Origin: Cryptomeria japonica
Lineage: Eukaryota > Streptophyta > Pinopsida > Cupressales > Cupressaceae
Direction: 5' to 3'
DNA: 64,000 nucleotides
NCBI RefSeq assembly: GCF_030272615.1
Contig: NC_081406.1
Location: 211,582,997 to 211,646,996 of the forward strand
Shown: in pieces, positions 25,607 to 38,515 of the stretch
Layout: each line of letters starts with the position of its first letter
Position numbering within the stretch: position 1 is the first letter of the stretch
Program-made: the position numbers and the translations under genes
The notes under the pieces: model-generated
The model's database searches: none
What the model was told of the DNA's origin: nothing
Seen by the model: the letters and a program-made list of their open reading frames with translations, nothing else

Positions 25607-27899
25607 TTTGTGAAGGGGTATGGATTACCTTGAAGGATTAGGTATATTTAGAGGAATATAGATTGGTGGAAAGGTGATGCAGGAGCATCCCCAGTACTTG
25701 GAAATCTTGCATCAACCAAAAATATTTATTTTCTATTTTGTAGTTTCAACATTTCTTTTTGTATTTTCTTGCATTGGCTCACCAGATCTTGTGGAGCTGG
25801 ATTTTTCTTGAGGACATGATCATCTTCCTTATTCAAAAACCACGGAGCATATGGATCATTTTATAACAAGTTATCGATTCTAGATTCTAAGATAGTTTTC
25901 TAGCACTGGAACCACTTGGACCTATTTGCATTGGTAAATATACCATATCCTTTCCATAGCTTGTGGAGCCCAGTTCCTTGATTCTGATGTTCCTTGGCAT
26001 GTGGCCGACCTTTCCTTTGATCCGCACTTCATCCTTTGAATTTTTTGGAGGAATCTCTTTGACAGAGACTGACCTATTGGTTTTACAAATTTGATCTTGT
26101 TCTTCAACATTTGCCCTTTTGGCCGACGAGATCCTCTTGGATCATATAAATCATTGTATTTGAGAATAAGAATTAAAGGATATAGAACATAGAAGATAGA
26201 TCATAAGATTTAGAAGTTCAGAGTTGACTAATTCTATAATTGAGCATGTATGTAGCAGGCCAATGAGCTAAATCTTGTAATTTGGATGTTACCGGTTATC
26301 TGTAATCAATTTTCATGATCTAATTCATTCAGTTTTGAATTGCCTCCATTATATCCTCTTGTTTCCATTGTGTTTACCCTTGCTGCCTAGTCTGGATTGA
26401 TCTCTTTGATGTCCCTCCTAACCAGTGACTGCATCACAAGGTGGTTGCAAGTATGAATATTGTAGGTTGATTTAGGAGGTCACCTTTCGATGGTCTGTCA
26501 AGGATAGATCTATCAAAATTTGGGGGCAAATCTACCTCTTATGTAATGAGGTCAAACACAAGATTATTAGGATCATGTTTAAAAGATCTTTCCATCATGT
26601 CTTTGATTGTAGGGATCCTCTATGAAAGATTGGACACATAGAGAAAAATCAGGTTGGTCCATAAGTTGTTCTACCTCTTGTTGGGGATCTTGATAAAAAA
26701 GGTGACTAGTTTCAAGAATCTCATTATTGCCTTCAACATACATCTTTTCTTTTTGGGAGCGAGTCAAGACCATACATAGGTAACCTTAAATATGAAAGTG
26801 ATGCAAGAACTTTGGAAATTATTTGGATTGGATGAGCAAAAGTGATGAAAAGACTTAGAAATTTTTTATTTGATTTTTATTTGGATTGAATTGATATTGA
26901 TTTGGATGGTCCTTGGATTGGCAGAAGATTAATTTTATTAAGATGACACCTTAGCCCTTGGATTGGGATTTATGTGGGTGGATTGATGATGTTGACCACA
27001 AAACAAGGTGTCAACCAAGCTAGGAAAAACTTAGACCTTTGTATAATTGATCAAGCTTTCTTCTACTTAGGATAGACTTAGGTTCCTAAGCAAAATAAGG
27101 AAAAAGGATTAGGTTTTTGATCAACCCAAAATTATTGAAAAAATGCACTTGGGGGAGATTCTTTCCCAAGCACAAAAGCCAAATTATGATTGATTAAAGA
27201 TAAAGGTCTAAATCAAACTTTCACAAAGTATAAACCTTAGGATGAGGCTGATTGATTAATTGGATGATTTTATTTTATTGATTGATTAAGGTTGATGGTT
27301 GATTGGTTTAATAGATTAAGATAAGTCCTTAGAGAGGATAACAATGATTTTGGAAGAAAAGGAGGTTAAATGAAGAAAATAAATATGAGGAGAAGAAAAG
27401 GATACCTTAGATAGACAAAAGACTCAATAACTGATTTGAGGATTGGGAAAATTGCACAAAGGAATGCAACCACTCCTATTAATGCCTTGGGATAAACCTA
27501 ATCTTTGATAGAAAGAAGAGATTCTCAATGACTCCTCATCAAACTCATTGTTGCGACCATGAAGATAATCATGGAAACTATGTAAGAAGGTCCTATGTGT
27601 CAAAAAGAATTTTCAATTTATGTATATAAACTTACGACGCTTGAGGAGTTGCCTATAGTTGGGCTTCTTCTTCTTGAATTGACGATATATTTCAACTTCT
27701 TTGGGTGTTTGAGGGACTTTTTTTAATGGTGCATGAATGAAATTGACTATAAACTTAACCCATATGGAGATGTTGAAGCAAGACGAAGATGCAAAAATAG
27801 TGGGGTGTAGATGCTGAACTACAATGTTTGATAGGATGGAGATGCCGAAGGACAGTTTCATAGTTTAAAATGAAAATTTGATGGGAATCTAGTCAAACT

Positions 27900-28720
27900 T
27901 GGTCAATTTTGGAAATTGTGTAACCTTGTTTACTCTTGGCAAAAAAACATCAGACAATAAAGACACATTGGCCAAGGTTTTAACACTTTATGACAAGCAT
28001 GAAAGTGACTGGGGGCCTAGATTAGCCCAATTGATAAAAATGCAAAATGAAGACACATCAAACATACATCCTAGGTTCCAAAATGGAAACTATTAGATGG
28101 TACTCTTGTACAAAGTGATACCTCAAACAAGTGAGAAAATAGAGATCCTGGTAGGATTGACTCCCCCTTATAGTGCACTCACTTCTTAAGCATACCAGAT
28201 TCTCTTACCCCAAAGATCCAGAGATCATATGAGGGATTCTTGTCTCATCTTGAGTGGGTACATGAGAGTTAACTTTAGGGTATGATCCATATTCCCTGCA
28301 CCACTAATCTAGGATTTTAGCTTACTAAAACAAGGTTCTTAGTATGGGACTCTCTTTTGGGAATCCATGTACAATCTCTTCCTCAAGAGGCTTCCATCCT
28401 ATAGAACATGGATACTGGGGAAGTCGCCATAGGTAGGCAATTAGCACCCATTGTGAGGATTTTCATCCCATATGTTTTATATAGCAACTGAGAGGTGACC
28501 TGGATAATTGCACCCATTATTTCTTGGATTGTTCTCTCCTCACTTGGCCTTATGCACTACTTGGGGGGACAAGCCCTTGACCTATAAGAAAAAGAAAATC
28601 TAGCATTTTCTCATGCATCCAAGATCACAAAGATCAGGGGGAGAGGATATTTTTTTTAGTGATTTGTGACCACTATACACAAGTGCAAATGCACAAATCA
28701 CAAAAAACACTAGTTTATTT
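27900..28720 (-). repeat. Dispersed repeat, inverted relative to 47040-47740
   Basis: Read on the minus strand, several blocks match 47040-47740 in the same order: a TGCA(C/T)TTGCAC start, TATCCTCTCCCC, a stretch with TACTAAGAACC, one with GTAAGAGA...GGTATG, and a block CTAA(T/C)CTAGGCCC. The match is diverged and interrupted. It most likely represents the LTR/leader boundary of one old LTR family present twice in opposite orientation. Confidence 0.5.
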
Positions 28721-28889
28721 TAATCCCACAAGCTAAAGTTTTCTAATCTAGGATGAAATGAAAGCAAACTAAGTCTAGTGAAAAATATAATATCTTCGAC
28801 TATCGTGCTACAAAAACCAAGTTAGTAGTTTATCAAAATATCTTGGACTCATGAAAGGAGCCTAAGAAACTCACAATTTGATCAATCAC

Positions 28890-29724
28890 TAAAAATTTAA
28901 AGTACTCCAATGCAGATGCCAAAGTACAGGCGCAGACGCCAAACGTCTGTGTAGGCACCAAAATAAGGCCTGACCCTAAGTAGAAAATAGAAAGTGAGAA
29001 AAAAATATTTTGAATTCAAAATTTGAAAATGAGAGAAAATTATAAACTTGCAGAGATGCCGATGCAGAGAGAAGATGCTAATTGTCCATACAGGCACTAA
29101 TCATCTGTGCAAACGACAAAACATAGTCTACAAAAAAAAGTTAGCCCAAAACTCTAAAAATTTAAAATTTTAAATGAAAAGGAAAATATTAGTCCTATAG
29201 AGATGTCATTGTACAACACAAACGCTAGCCATCTATGGAAACACCAAAACTCTAATGCTAGTAAAATTACCTGATTAACTTATAAAGATGAATTATCTGT
29301 CTAAAATAAGAATGTAATAAAAATCTAATCACTATTTTTAGTTGTTTTGTGATTCTGTAAGGTTGTATCAAGGTTTTTTTTCTTATTTTTAATTGATTAA
29401 AGAAGTAAAATGAAAACAAAAATTGAAAAACTACTTAAGATTTAGGTCCTAGGTGGATATACCAATGCATTTACAAATGTAGATGACAATCCAAAAAATA
29501 TAGAAAAACATAAAGTGAGAAAATACAAATTTCAACTAAATGGAGACATCGAATCAAGAATTTTCACAACATAAAGCAGGAAAAAGTTCAAATTCAAACA
29601 CAAATGTTGAAGGGCTCTAGCGCGTATGCCAAAATAGTGGCGTGAAGATGCCCAAGTGTAGTTAAGGATTCCAAACTAGAAACCTAAGATTTCAACTTCA
29701 AAAACTCACAAAAAATGTTAGTGT
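28890..29724. repeat. Loose repeats of about 140 bp with GATGCC...GGCACCAAAA motif
   Basis: Variants of GATGCC(A/G)..GCAGACGC..CGTCTGTG.AGGCACC recur near 28915, 29050 and 29200, with weaker copies near 29470 and 29610. No frame is conserved, and the stretch ends at the target site of the chromovirus. Confidence 0.45.
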
Positions 29725-29729
29725 CAAGG

Positions 29730-32700
29730 TGTAGTACCCCGTTTTGATCGGACTTATTAGACTGATTTTGTGTTTCAGTTTACTATTCAGTTGGCCATTT
29801 ATTGCTCGTCATTTTGTAGACGTATTTGATATTATTTCATGTTTATCTGGATATTGGATGCATGAGTTATTTTAAGTATTTCCGTATTGGTGATTTCTAG
29901 TATTTCATGGATTATTGCTCGTACTGACATCTTACTTTATCTAGGCGATGTGTCATATATATGTTGCGTGTTTGCTATTGTATTGGATGCAAGGGGACAA
30001 ATTTCCTTCACTCATTTCGATGAGACAGGGAACGTCACGATTCTCCTTCATCGGTGTGTGTGCCATGTATTCTATATTTATATGCATGTATGTGTGCTTC
30101 GGTGATGCAGGATATTGCAGGTACAAGTACCGGGTAGGTACGGGGTATCGTCTCCACCTGGCTTCATAGGTCTGAGCGTGCCTTATATGTCCGATGGGAG
30201 TGGAGGAGATAGCTTTTGACCCTAGTCCTTACCTCAGTCTTTATTTGTGAGTGCCGTCAGTCGGTCGTTCATCCCTTTTGTTCGAATTTCGAGTCTTTTT
30301 ACTTTCCTCGATTTATGTGCCATAGTGGTTCGGTTATTTATTTAAAGTTTAAGTTGTCATTATTTGTTGGCTTGAGCGATTTATTCCTTATTATACCTTG
30401 TCTTGAATCAAGCTTAATTGATTAGTTATTAGATTTTAACTTTTAGTTGCTTATTTTGGCAAAGTAATCGTGTTTAGATCCAACGGAAGAAATAGAATAA
30501 ATTAGTTAATTGCTTTTAATATATGCAAATGAAGCTAACTCATTGTTTTCCCTATTTAGTAGAAAAGTTGATTTAATTGCTATTTATGAAAAATGTAATT
30601 TTCAAAAAAGGGAATTTTCATTTATTTGTTTTGAGTGATATGAAAAAGAAAAGAAAATAAAAGAAAGTCAATTTTGGGATTTTATTGTTTTTTTTAAAAT
30701 AGAAATGTTGCAACCTAGAAAATTAGGTTAAAGAGATTGTCTTACTAAATTACCTTAGAGGAGATTTTGGGGGTTATGCTTATTTTGGAGGAGGAGAAAG
30801 AAATTCTGGAAAAATTGCTTGAAGGGTGGATTTGGGTTTGAACTAGCTGGGATTCCTGCTGAAGCATACCATTCCTGCTTGGAAATCATAGAGGTTGGTT
30901 GAATCCTTGGTTATTTCAACAAAAAAATCCTTGCTTTCTTCCCATTTTCTGTTATTTGTTTAAAAGCTTGAATTGTGAATTTTGGGTGTTGGGTGTTTGT
31001 TTGTCATGGGTTTGTGGAAGAAAGATTCTATCAATTTGTTATCAAATTCAAACTTAATCTCTCTCCATGTAATTTCTTAACTTAATTTGTGTTGTTTCAT
31101 CTTTGTTTGTGCAAGAAAATTCTTGGTTTATTATGCTGTTTGTAATTGAAAATTTTGTTGGGTTTTAGTAGTGTTATGCTGGCAAAATTTTGCCAAGCAT
31201 TCATAAAATACCTCTCCCTGGTAATTTCCAGTTTAAAAATGATGGTCATGAGTCAAATTTTCTTGTTCATGCTTGTTGGGAGCAAATAAATTCAATTGGA
31301 GGTTAGAGATTAATTCTATTCCCATTTAATTTGAATTTTAGAGTGAAATGGGCTAATTTGAATGAAATTTTATTGCCCTTGTTTTGTCTCAGAAGATTTT
31401 GTATTTGCTGGTAAAATATGGCATTACCAGTGACTTTTAATTTATCTTTTGTTTGTATGTTTGATAAAAAAAAATATGGTGGCTGGGAAATTAATTGTTA
31501 ATTTTGTTTTAACAGAGGGTTTCACCTCTGTCTCTGTTATTAGTCTCTTTCATTTTGTCTCAGACATTTTTTTTTAAAAACGAAATTTAAATTGTTTTTA
31601 AAACCAAAAAAAATTGATAGCAAAAATTAAATGTTAGTGGTGTTTGGGATTGGGGGCGGTGGCGGGGAGCTGGGCTCAACCCAGCCACGCTACTCCCCTC
31701 TCCCTGCAGCCTCGCTGCTTTCCTCAAGACTGAGGAATGTCCCCAGTCTAGGAACAGCAGGCTTGCTGTGTGGGAGCTTGGGGGCCCCACGTTGGGGTTT
31801 AAATATTGTTTTTTTTTAACATTTTTTTTTAGTTTTAAAAAAAAAACGAAAATGATATTATGTTATGTTAGTGGTTTAAATAAAATCTTTAGTGTTATTT
31901 TATGTTTAATATTACGTGATAAAATATTGTTATTTTAATAAAAATAATAATATGTTATCATTTAATATTAAATAATAATATTAAGTTAGTTGTTAGTTTA
32001 TAATGTTATTAGATTAATTAATTATTCCTCGTCTTAGTGATTAGCATTTAATTGCTTTATATTTTGAAAATAAATAGAATAATCTGGAGGTTAGCATTAA
32101 CGTTGGAAAAAAAAGGGAAGTTGGATTAAATTTATTATTAGTGTTTGTTATCCAAGTATTATAAAATAATCGTATGATGATTGTATTCGTCGAACAGATG
32201 TTATTTTGGAATTATTTTATATTAGGTTGTATACATTTGTTTAATTTGATTTTAAATGTTGACTGCTTAAAGAAAGATTGCTTGTGTAGGATCTTGTGTT
32301 TTTAATAATTGCAGTCTAGTTGTTTTAATGTCGTCGCATTATGTTTAAAATGGTCATTATGTTGTCGATGTTTACCCTTGGTCAGGTGTCGATGTTCAAA
32401 CCTTGAGGAAGTGGGCTTTTATGTGTTATGTCCCTTATGGTCAACCCTGGGTTTGTGACTGTGAGTCCTCCACCTGTGTTATGTCTGGATAATTTATGGT
32501 TGTTAGTCCACCATAGAGTTCTCATAGATAGTCTTATCCAGTTAGTGACCTAGTAGAGAGAGTGGCTTTCGGGCGGGGGCCGCACCCAAAGTGGATGGCA
32601 GGATAACCCCTCGAAAGTCAGCTATTAAGTGATAACCTAATAATTTGTTTAGGGGGTGGGTAGTTATTAATTTAATTAAGATAATGCACCTCGTACACGG

Positions 32701-33618
32701 TTGAGTGCTTGTATAGGCTCAAGGTGTTTGGGAAGGCCTGGAATGGCAAACCTACCACCTTGTCCTCACGAAAGGATGGTAGGGTTCGCATGATGCTTAG
32801 ATGGAGCCGGGGGTTCAGGAGAGGTTACCAGGATAACCCATGATGGGGGCCGGGACCTATGGAGACCTACCTAGGGTAACCATGTTAAGCCATGTGATGA
32901 CACTCTCTCTCTAGGGTCGCTAGTGTTTTTGTGAGTCGAGTCACTTGTGTACTGCGGAGTCATGTGTACTGTTGTACTTTTCTTGCTTGCTTGAGGGTCT
33001 TCTGCTATCTCCTAGCACGGTGGGGTGGTTCCATTATGGGATCACATGGTCGGGTGGTAGTGCCACTTCCCATCGGATATCTTGTTCCTACCTTCACGCG
33101 AGGATTGGCTTCGCCGGTGCATCTTGGTTCTTGCTTCGTGTCGCACTTATGTTCTTGGTGTTGTACCTTGAGGCCCGTGTGGTCATTGTATCAGTAACTT
33201 GTAACCTTTGTATTTTATTGTTCTATGGAAGCCATGTAATTCATGGATTATTGTAACTTAAGTTCATGGGATAAATATTGTTTCAATTATCTTTCCTATT
33301 ATGTATAAATGAATCTCTGGAAGTATGTATGTTGTAATTCTTAAAGCCTATCTTTTGGAGATCAATTTATGAATATGAATTATTTAATCGTTATTAGCTT
33401 TCCTTAATTTAAATGGATGATTGGATTAATATTGTGATGTGGTTTTTTTTAGAAGTAATCTTCGTTGGTAACCCTTTAGGATGTAATGTTAGTCTTCCGC
33501 TTATGTTAATTATTGAGCAAGTTATGATTATTCATTTAATCTTTTAAAAAAAAATTATTGCGCCTTTTAGGTGCCTTGTTGTGTTGCTATCCTTTAGGGT
33601 TCCTGGTGGGGCATTAGA
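29730..33618 (+). repeat. 5' LTR of the chromovirus
   Basis: It starts TGTAGTACCCCG and ends GGGGCATTAGA; the 3' LTR ends GGGGCATTACA, so the terminal CA has changed to GA here. Open frames inside it recur in the 3' LTR at the same places but show no known domain and are not treated as genes. Confidence 0.93.
31640..31795. other. GC-rich island in the 5' LTR (counterpart at about 40426-40581)
   Basis: About 150 bp of G/C-rich sequence lies between poly-A/T-rich flanks in an otherwise AT-rich LTR. The same block occurs in the 3' LTR, and in a diverged form in the solo LTR at 10450-10690. It may be part of the LTR promoter or a structural RNA region; this is inference only. Confidence 0.5.
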
Positions 33619-33620
33619 TT

Positions 33621-33632
33621 TGGTATCAGAGC
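33621..33632 (+). promoter_or_regulatory. Primer-binding site, initiator tRNA-Met type
   Basis: TGGTATCAGAGC lies two bases after the 5' LTR. It is the usual complement to the 3' end of plant initiator tRNA-Met, used to prime minus-strand DNA synthesis. Confidence 0.92.
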
Positions 33633-33770
33633 CCATGTTTCAACATTGGGTACTCTGGGATTGTAGTGAGCCCATTCAGTTTGACCTTGTGTGTAGATCT
33701 TAGTGTTTGGATTTCCCTTGCTGTATCCTTGTCATTGATCTGAACCGTTTTCTCTTTTGCAGTTTTGGTC

Positions 33771-36700
33771 ATGGTTAGGAAAGCTAGGGGAGTTGGCCAT
33801 GTTGGTGGCCGCAATAGAGGTAGAGGTGGGAGACGGGGCCGAGGTTCAGACCGCCATAGTCCTTCACCACCTCCCACTCATGTGAGTGTGGAGCAGGATC
33901 AGTCAGTGCATCAGGAATTACCGCATGTAGAAGAGTAGGTTCCCGAAAGGGAAGAGCTGAGGCAGATGTTTCAGGAAGTTCTAGCTAGGCTAGGCCCCAG
34001 GCCTGAAGGTGAGCAACCCATCCATGCTTAGGTTGGGGAGTCGCATCAGCATGTTTCAGAGGAGAGAGAGAGAGAGAGGTCTCCTAGGAGGAGAGAGGTT
34101 CCAATTGGTCATGATTCAGCTCCCTCGAGTCACATCAAGGATCTTTTGAGGACCAACCCTCCTTTCTTCGATGGTTGAGGCACAGGTCTCGAGGCAGAGA
34201 CTTGGTTGATTAGTTTGGATAGGTGTTTCGCTATGTTCCCATACAGTAGCAACACCCGAGCGAGATGTGCGATCATGCGTCTCGATGATTTTGCGTCTAT
34301 ATGGTGGAAGTTAGAGGAGGAGAAGATTGGTCTGAATATCAATACTGTTTCTTGGGAGATCTTCTTAGAGAGGTTCAGAGCACGGTTTCTCTCACCGCAG
34401 TGGAGACAGACTCGGGCAGATGAGTTCTATTCATTGCGACAGTTTGGTATGTCAGTTGACCAATTCGAGCATAAATTCTATGAGCTGAAGCAGTATGCCG
34501 GGATTGGCAATGATGAGACTATGCTCGTACAACATTTCTTGAGAGGTCTTAACGACCGCATTAGTGGAGGGGTTAGAGTTTTTGAGCCAGTTTCAGTGGA
34601 GGCAGCGGTGGTGAAAGCCAGATTGGTTGAGCAGAACCTCATCCGTGCGCATGGTGGACAGACAGGAGTTCAGATAGGGAGTGTTCCTTCCAGTGGGAAC
34701 AGAGCTCGTGGGAATCAGTCCCAGTGAGCGGCACCATTCAGGACTCCTCAGGCACCCGCTAAGGGTGGACAGTAGTAGCAGCAGCAGCAGCCGTAACAGC
34801 AATCGCAGCAGCAGAAATTGAAACAGTCTCAGGGCCAGCAAGGTGGCAACCCTCCTCATAGAAGAAACAGGAATTGGCGGAGGAGCAAACAGGGTTTTCC
34901 AGGACAGTCTTCTCAGAGTGCATCACAGGCCCCTAGTAGGGGAAGCTTTTAGCAGTCCAGTGGGCCGACTGGAGGTAGAGGAACAGGTAGAGGAGCTTGC
35001 TACTCTTGTGGGCAGTATGGTCATATAGCCGTGCAGTGTCCTCAGCGTATCCACCAGACAGGGAATCAGGGGCCAGCTGCATCAGAGCCTACAGTAGGGG
35101 ATGCCGGTAGGTCCCACAGAGTGTTTGCAGCGGTTGATAACCGCCAGGCTGAGCATCAGGGGACAGTTATTGAGGCCGCAGGTGTGTTGTGTGGTATCCC
35201 TATCTCAGTGCTTTTTGACTCCGGTGCATCGGATTCTTTTATTTCTTCGTCCATTGTGGAGCGGTGTGGACTCACGTCTGCTAAGCAGGCGGATAGGTGG
35301 CAGGTAGAGTTGGCTACCGGGGTGCGCGTGTTCATAGATGCCTTTGTTCCTAGTTGTGAGTTGGATCTAGGTCCCTTTGTGACTTCTGTTGACCTTCGTG
35401 TCATTCCTTTGGGATCCTATGGAGTAGTGTTGGGGATGGATTGGTTATCATCTCACAGTGCTCATGTGGACTGTCGTCAGAAGACAGTAGAGTGTTTAGA
35501 TGACCAGGGCAGGAAAGTGGGGATCGTTGGAGTTCAGAGATCGATATCCTTACATATGATTTCCGCTATGCAACTTAAGCGGTGTATGCGTAGAGGATGT
35601 CAGCTTTTTGTAGTAACTCTTGAGGATATGGATGAGGGAGAGAGTCAAGAAATCGCTCTTGATGGTCACCCTATTCTTCGAGAGTTTGCTGATGTGTTTC
35701 CTTTGGAGATTCCTGGTATGCCTTCGAAGCGAGACATAGATTTCCGCATTGATTTGGTTCCTGGTGCAGAACCTATTTCGAGAGCTCCATATCGGATGAC
35801 TACTCAGGAGTTGAGTGAGTTGAAGTTGCAGGTGGAGGAATTGTTGACCAAGGGATTCATTCGTCCTAGTGTCTCTCCTTGGGGTGCGCCTGTTATCTTC
35901 ATAAAGAAGAAAGATGGTTCTCTTCGGTTATGCATTGATTACCGACAGTTGAATAAGGTAACCATCCGGAATCGATATCCATTGCCTTGTATTGATGATC
36001 TTTTCGATTAGGTGAAGGGAGCCATGGTGTTCTCTAAGATTGATCTGAAATCTGGGTACCATCAGTTGCGCATTCATGATGCAGACATTCATAAGACAGC
36101 GTTTCGCACTCGTTATGGTCACTATGAGTTCACAGTAGTACCATTTGGGTTGACAAACACGCCTTCAGTTTTCATGTGCCTCATGAATGGGGTTTTTCGT
36201 GCATACCTGGATCATTTTGTCCTTGTGTTCTTGGATGATATATTGATTTATTCCAGATCTATGGAAGAGCATGAGGGTCACCTGCGTCTAGTTTTGCAGT
36301 GTTTGAGGGAGAATCAGCTATATGCCAATTTGGCGAAGTGTGATTTCTTCCAGACTGAGGTGAAATATCTTGGTCATGTGGTTTCAGGAGAGGGTGTATC
36401 TGTGGATCCTTCAAAGATCCAAGCCATAGTGGATTGGCCAGCACCGACCAATGTTTCAGAGGTTCAGAGCTTTATGGGATTGGCCGGATATTACCGTCGC
36501 TTTGTTAAGGATTTTTCTCATATAGGTCACCCGATTACTTCTCTTCAGAGAAAAGGGAAGAAGTTTGTTTGGTCAGAGCAGTGTGAGTCAGCATTTCGTG
36601 CCTTAAAGGAACTCCTTGTCAGTGCTCCGATTTTGGCAGTCCCTGATCCATCCAGAGAGTTTATGGTATGCACAGATGCCTCTTTAGAAGGTATAGGTGC

Positions 36701-38480
36701 GGTGCTTATGCAGGATGGACATGTGATTGCCTATGAGTCTCGCAAGCTCAAGGACCATGAGTTGAACTATCCAGTTCATGATTTGGAGTTGGCAGCTGTA
36801 GTGCATGCGTTGGTTAGGTGGCGTCACTTTCTGTTAGGGCGTCGGTTTGAGCTGCATAGTGATCACCGCAGTTTGCAATATATCTTCACGCAGCCGAACT
36901 TGAATGCTCGACAGTGAAGGTGGATGGAATTCCTCTGCGAGTATGATTTTGAGGTTCGATATATTCAGGGGAAGGAGAATGTAGTGGCTGATGCTTTGAG
37001 TCGTAGGCGGCATGAAGTTTCAGCATTGTCCCTTGGAGTGGACTTGAGATAGAGAATTCTTGGAGTTCTTCCTCAGGACTCTTGGTATCAGGATGTTAGA
37101 GCCGTGTTGGAGTCCGGAAGGCCCTTAGAGGGTAGATTTGCTGGGTATAGTCTTGAGGCAGATGGCATTCTACGTCATCTTGGTCGGATCTACGTACCTC
37201 CTTTGGAGGGTCTTCGCACTTTGATCATGACTGAGGCCCATCGTGCACCTTATTCGGCACATCCAGGTGTCAAGAAGATGCATGCAGATCTTAGATAGAT
37301 TTATCATTGGGCTGGTATGAAACATGACATTGCCGATTTTGTGTCGAAGTGTTTGGAATGTCAGTGAGTGAAGGCAAAGCATCAGCACCCAGCAGGGCTT
37401 TTACAGCCTAATTTAGTACCGGACTGGAAATGGGACATCATTTCCATGGATTTCATTGTTGGGTTGCCTGTTTCTTCACGTCGTCATGATGCCATCATGG
37501 TCATTGTTGACAGGTTGACGAAGGTTGCTCATTTTGTTCCTATCCGAGCTTCCTATACAGCAGCAGTGGTGGCTCGTGTCTTCTTGGAAGATGTGGTGAG
37601 ATTGCATGGGATTCCGAGGCGGATAATCTCTGATAGAGATCCAGTCTTTACCTCAGCATTATGGACCTCACTTCAGGATGCTTTGGGAACTCAGTTGAAC
37701 TTCAGTTCAGCTTATCACCCAGAGATAGATGGTCAGACTGAGCGTGTGAATCAAGTTTTAGAGGACATGCTTCGCATGTATGTTATGGACCAGCAGTCGC
37801 GTTGGGAGGATTATATTTATCTTGTGGAGTTTGCTTATAACAACGGATATCATAGCTCCATAGGTATGTCTCCCTTTCAGGCATTGTATGGCCATCCTTG
37901 CCGTACTCCATTGAGTTGGGATCGGTTAGAGGACAGGGTGCTTATAGGCCCGGATATCCTTTGAGAGATGGAGCAGCAGGTAGAGCGGATTCGTGAGCAT
38001 TTGGTAGCTACACAGGATAGGCAGAAGAAGTATGCAGATGCTCACAGAGTAGATCGTCAGTTTTCTGTTGGCGACCGTGTATTCTTGAGAGTGCGTCCGC
38101 GTAAGAGTCCGATCTGTTATGGGAAGGGTTCTAAGTTGGCACCTCGTTTTGTTGGCCCGTTTGAGATCCTTGAGAGGATAGGACCTGTTGCCTACCGTCT
38201 TGCTTTGCCACCGAGTCTATCCCGCTTCCACAATGTCTTCCATGTTTCATTTCTTCGACCTTATCACCCAGATGTGACTCATGTTCTTGATTGGAACGCT
38301 TTGCAGGTCGAGGATGGGTAGCTTTCTATGGAGCCTGTGCGCATTCTTCAGCGTCGGGATTTGACCCTCAGGGGACGCACCATCGACCAGGTAAGGGTCC
38401 TATGGGACCCAAATGATGAGACCTCGGCGACATGGGAGGATGCAGCGAAGATGAGAGAGCTCTATCCTTATCTATTTTAG
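33771..38480 (+). pseudogene. Chromovirus gag-pol polyprotein, single frame with fifteen in-frame stops
   Basis: The ATG at 33771 opens an Arg/Gly-rich start (MVRKARGVGHVGG). Order of parts: capsid region (about 34130-34700); Gln-rich stretch and CCHC zinc knuckle [14 protein letters not shown] (34998-35039); protease DSGAS (35217-35231); RT from about 35790 ([20 protein letters not shown], then FLDD at 36228-36239); RNase H ([13 protein letters not shown], about 36670-36900); integrase zinc region HRAPYSAHPG...CLECQ (about 37240-37364) and DDE core (MDFIVGLP, SDRD, QTERVN); chromodomain-like tail (about 38330-38460); stop at 38478-38480. Premature stops: nine TAG, one TAA and five TGA, at 33936, 34029, 34176, 34725, 34773, 34776, 34794, 34950, 36009, 36915, 37050, 37296, 37365, 37962 and 38319. 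Nearly all fit Gln or Arg codons. Confidence 0.93.
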
Positions 38481-38504
38481 GCTTCCAGGAGTAAGCCTAG
38501 TTTT

Positions 38505-38515
38505 GTGGGGGAGAA
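38505..38515 (+). promoter_or_regulatory. Polypurine tract of the chromovirus
   Basis: GTGGGGGAGAA directly precedes the TG of the 3' LTR. This is the expected position for the RNA primer of plus-strand synthesis. Confidence 0.85.

Larger units (their letters stand above)
25607..29724. other. Leader and LTR-like non-coding DNA upstream of the Tat gag
   Basis: No convincing gene was found. The short minus-strand frames at 25922-26110 and 26579-26773 show no known motifs, though the second starts MVLTRSQKEK, which might be a spurious or leader-encoded peptide. The part from about 27900 to 28720 matches another region of the window (see the repeat entry). 28890-29724 holds loose repeats with an AGACGCCAAACGTCTG-like motif. 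The stretch probably includes the 5' LTR of the Tat-like element, later split by the chromovirus at 29730. Confidence 0.4.

Noticed and set aside
29887-33256. Frames in the 5' LTR that recur in the 3' LTR (for example 29887-30105 and 38673-38891, 32931-33197 and 41716-41982)
   Set aside because: Their repetition follows from LTR identity. They have no known domains and are not placed after a plausible leader.
34593-34859. Leu-rich minus-strand frame opposite gag
   Set aside because: It is the complement of the CAG/CAA-rich gag stretch and has no independent support.
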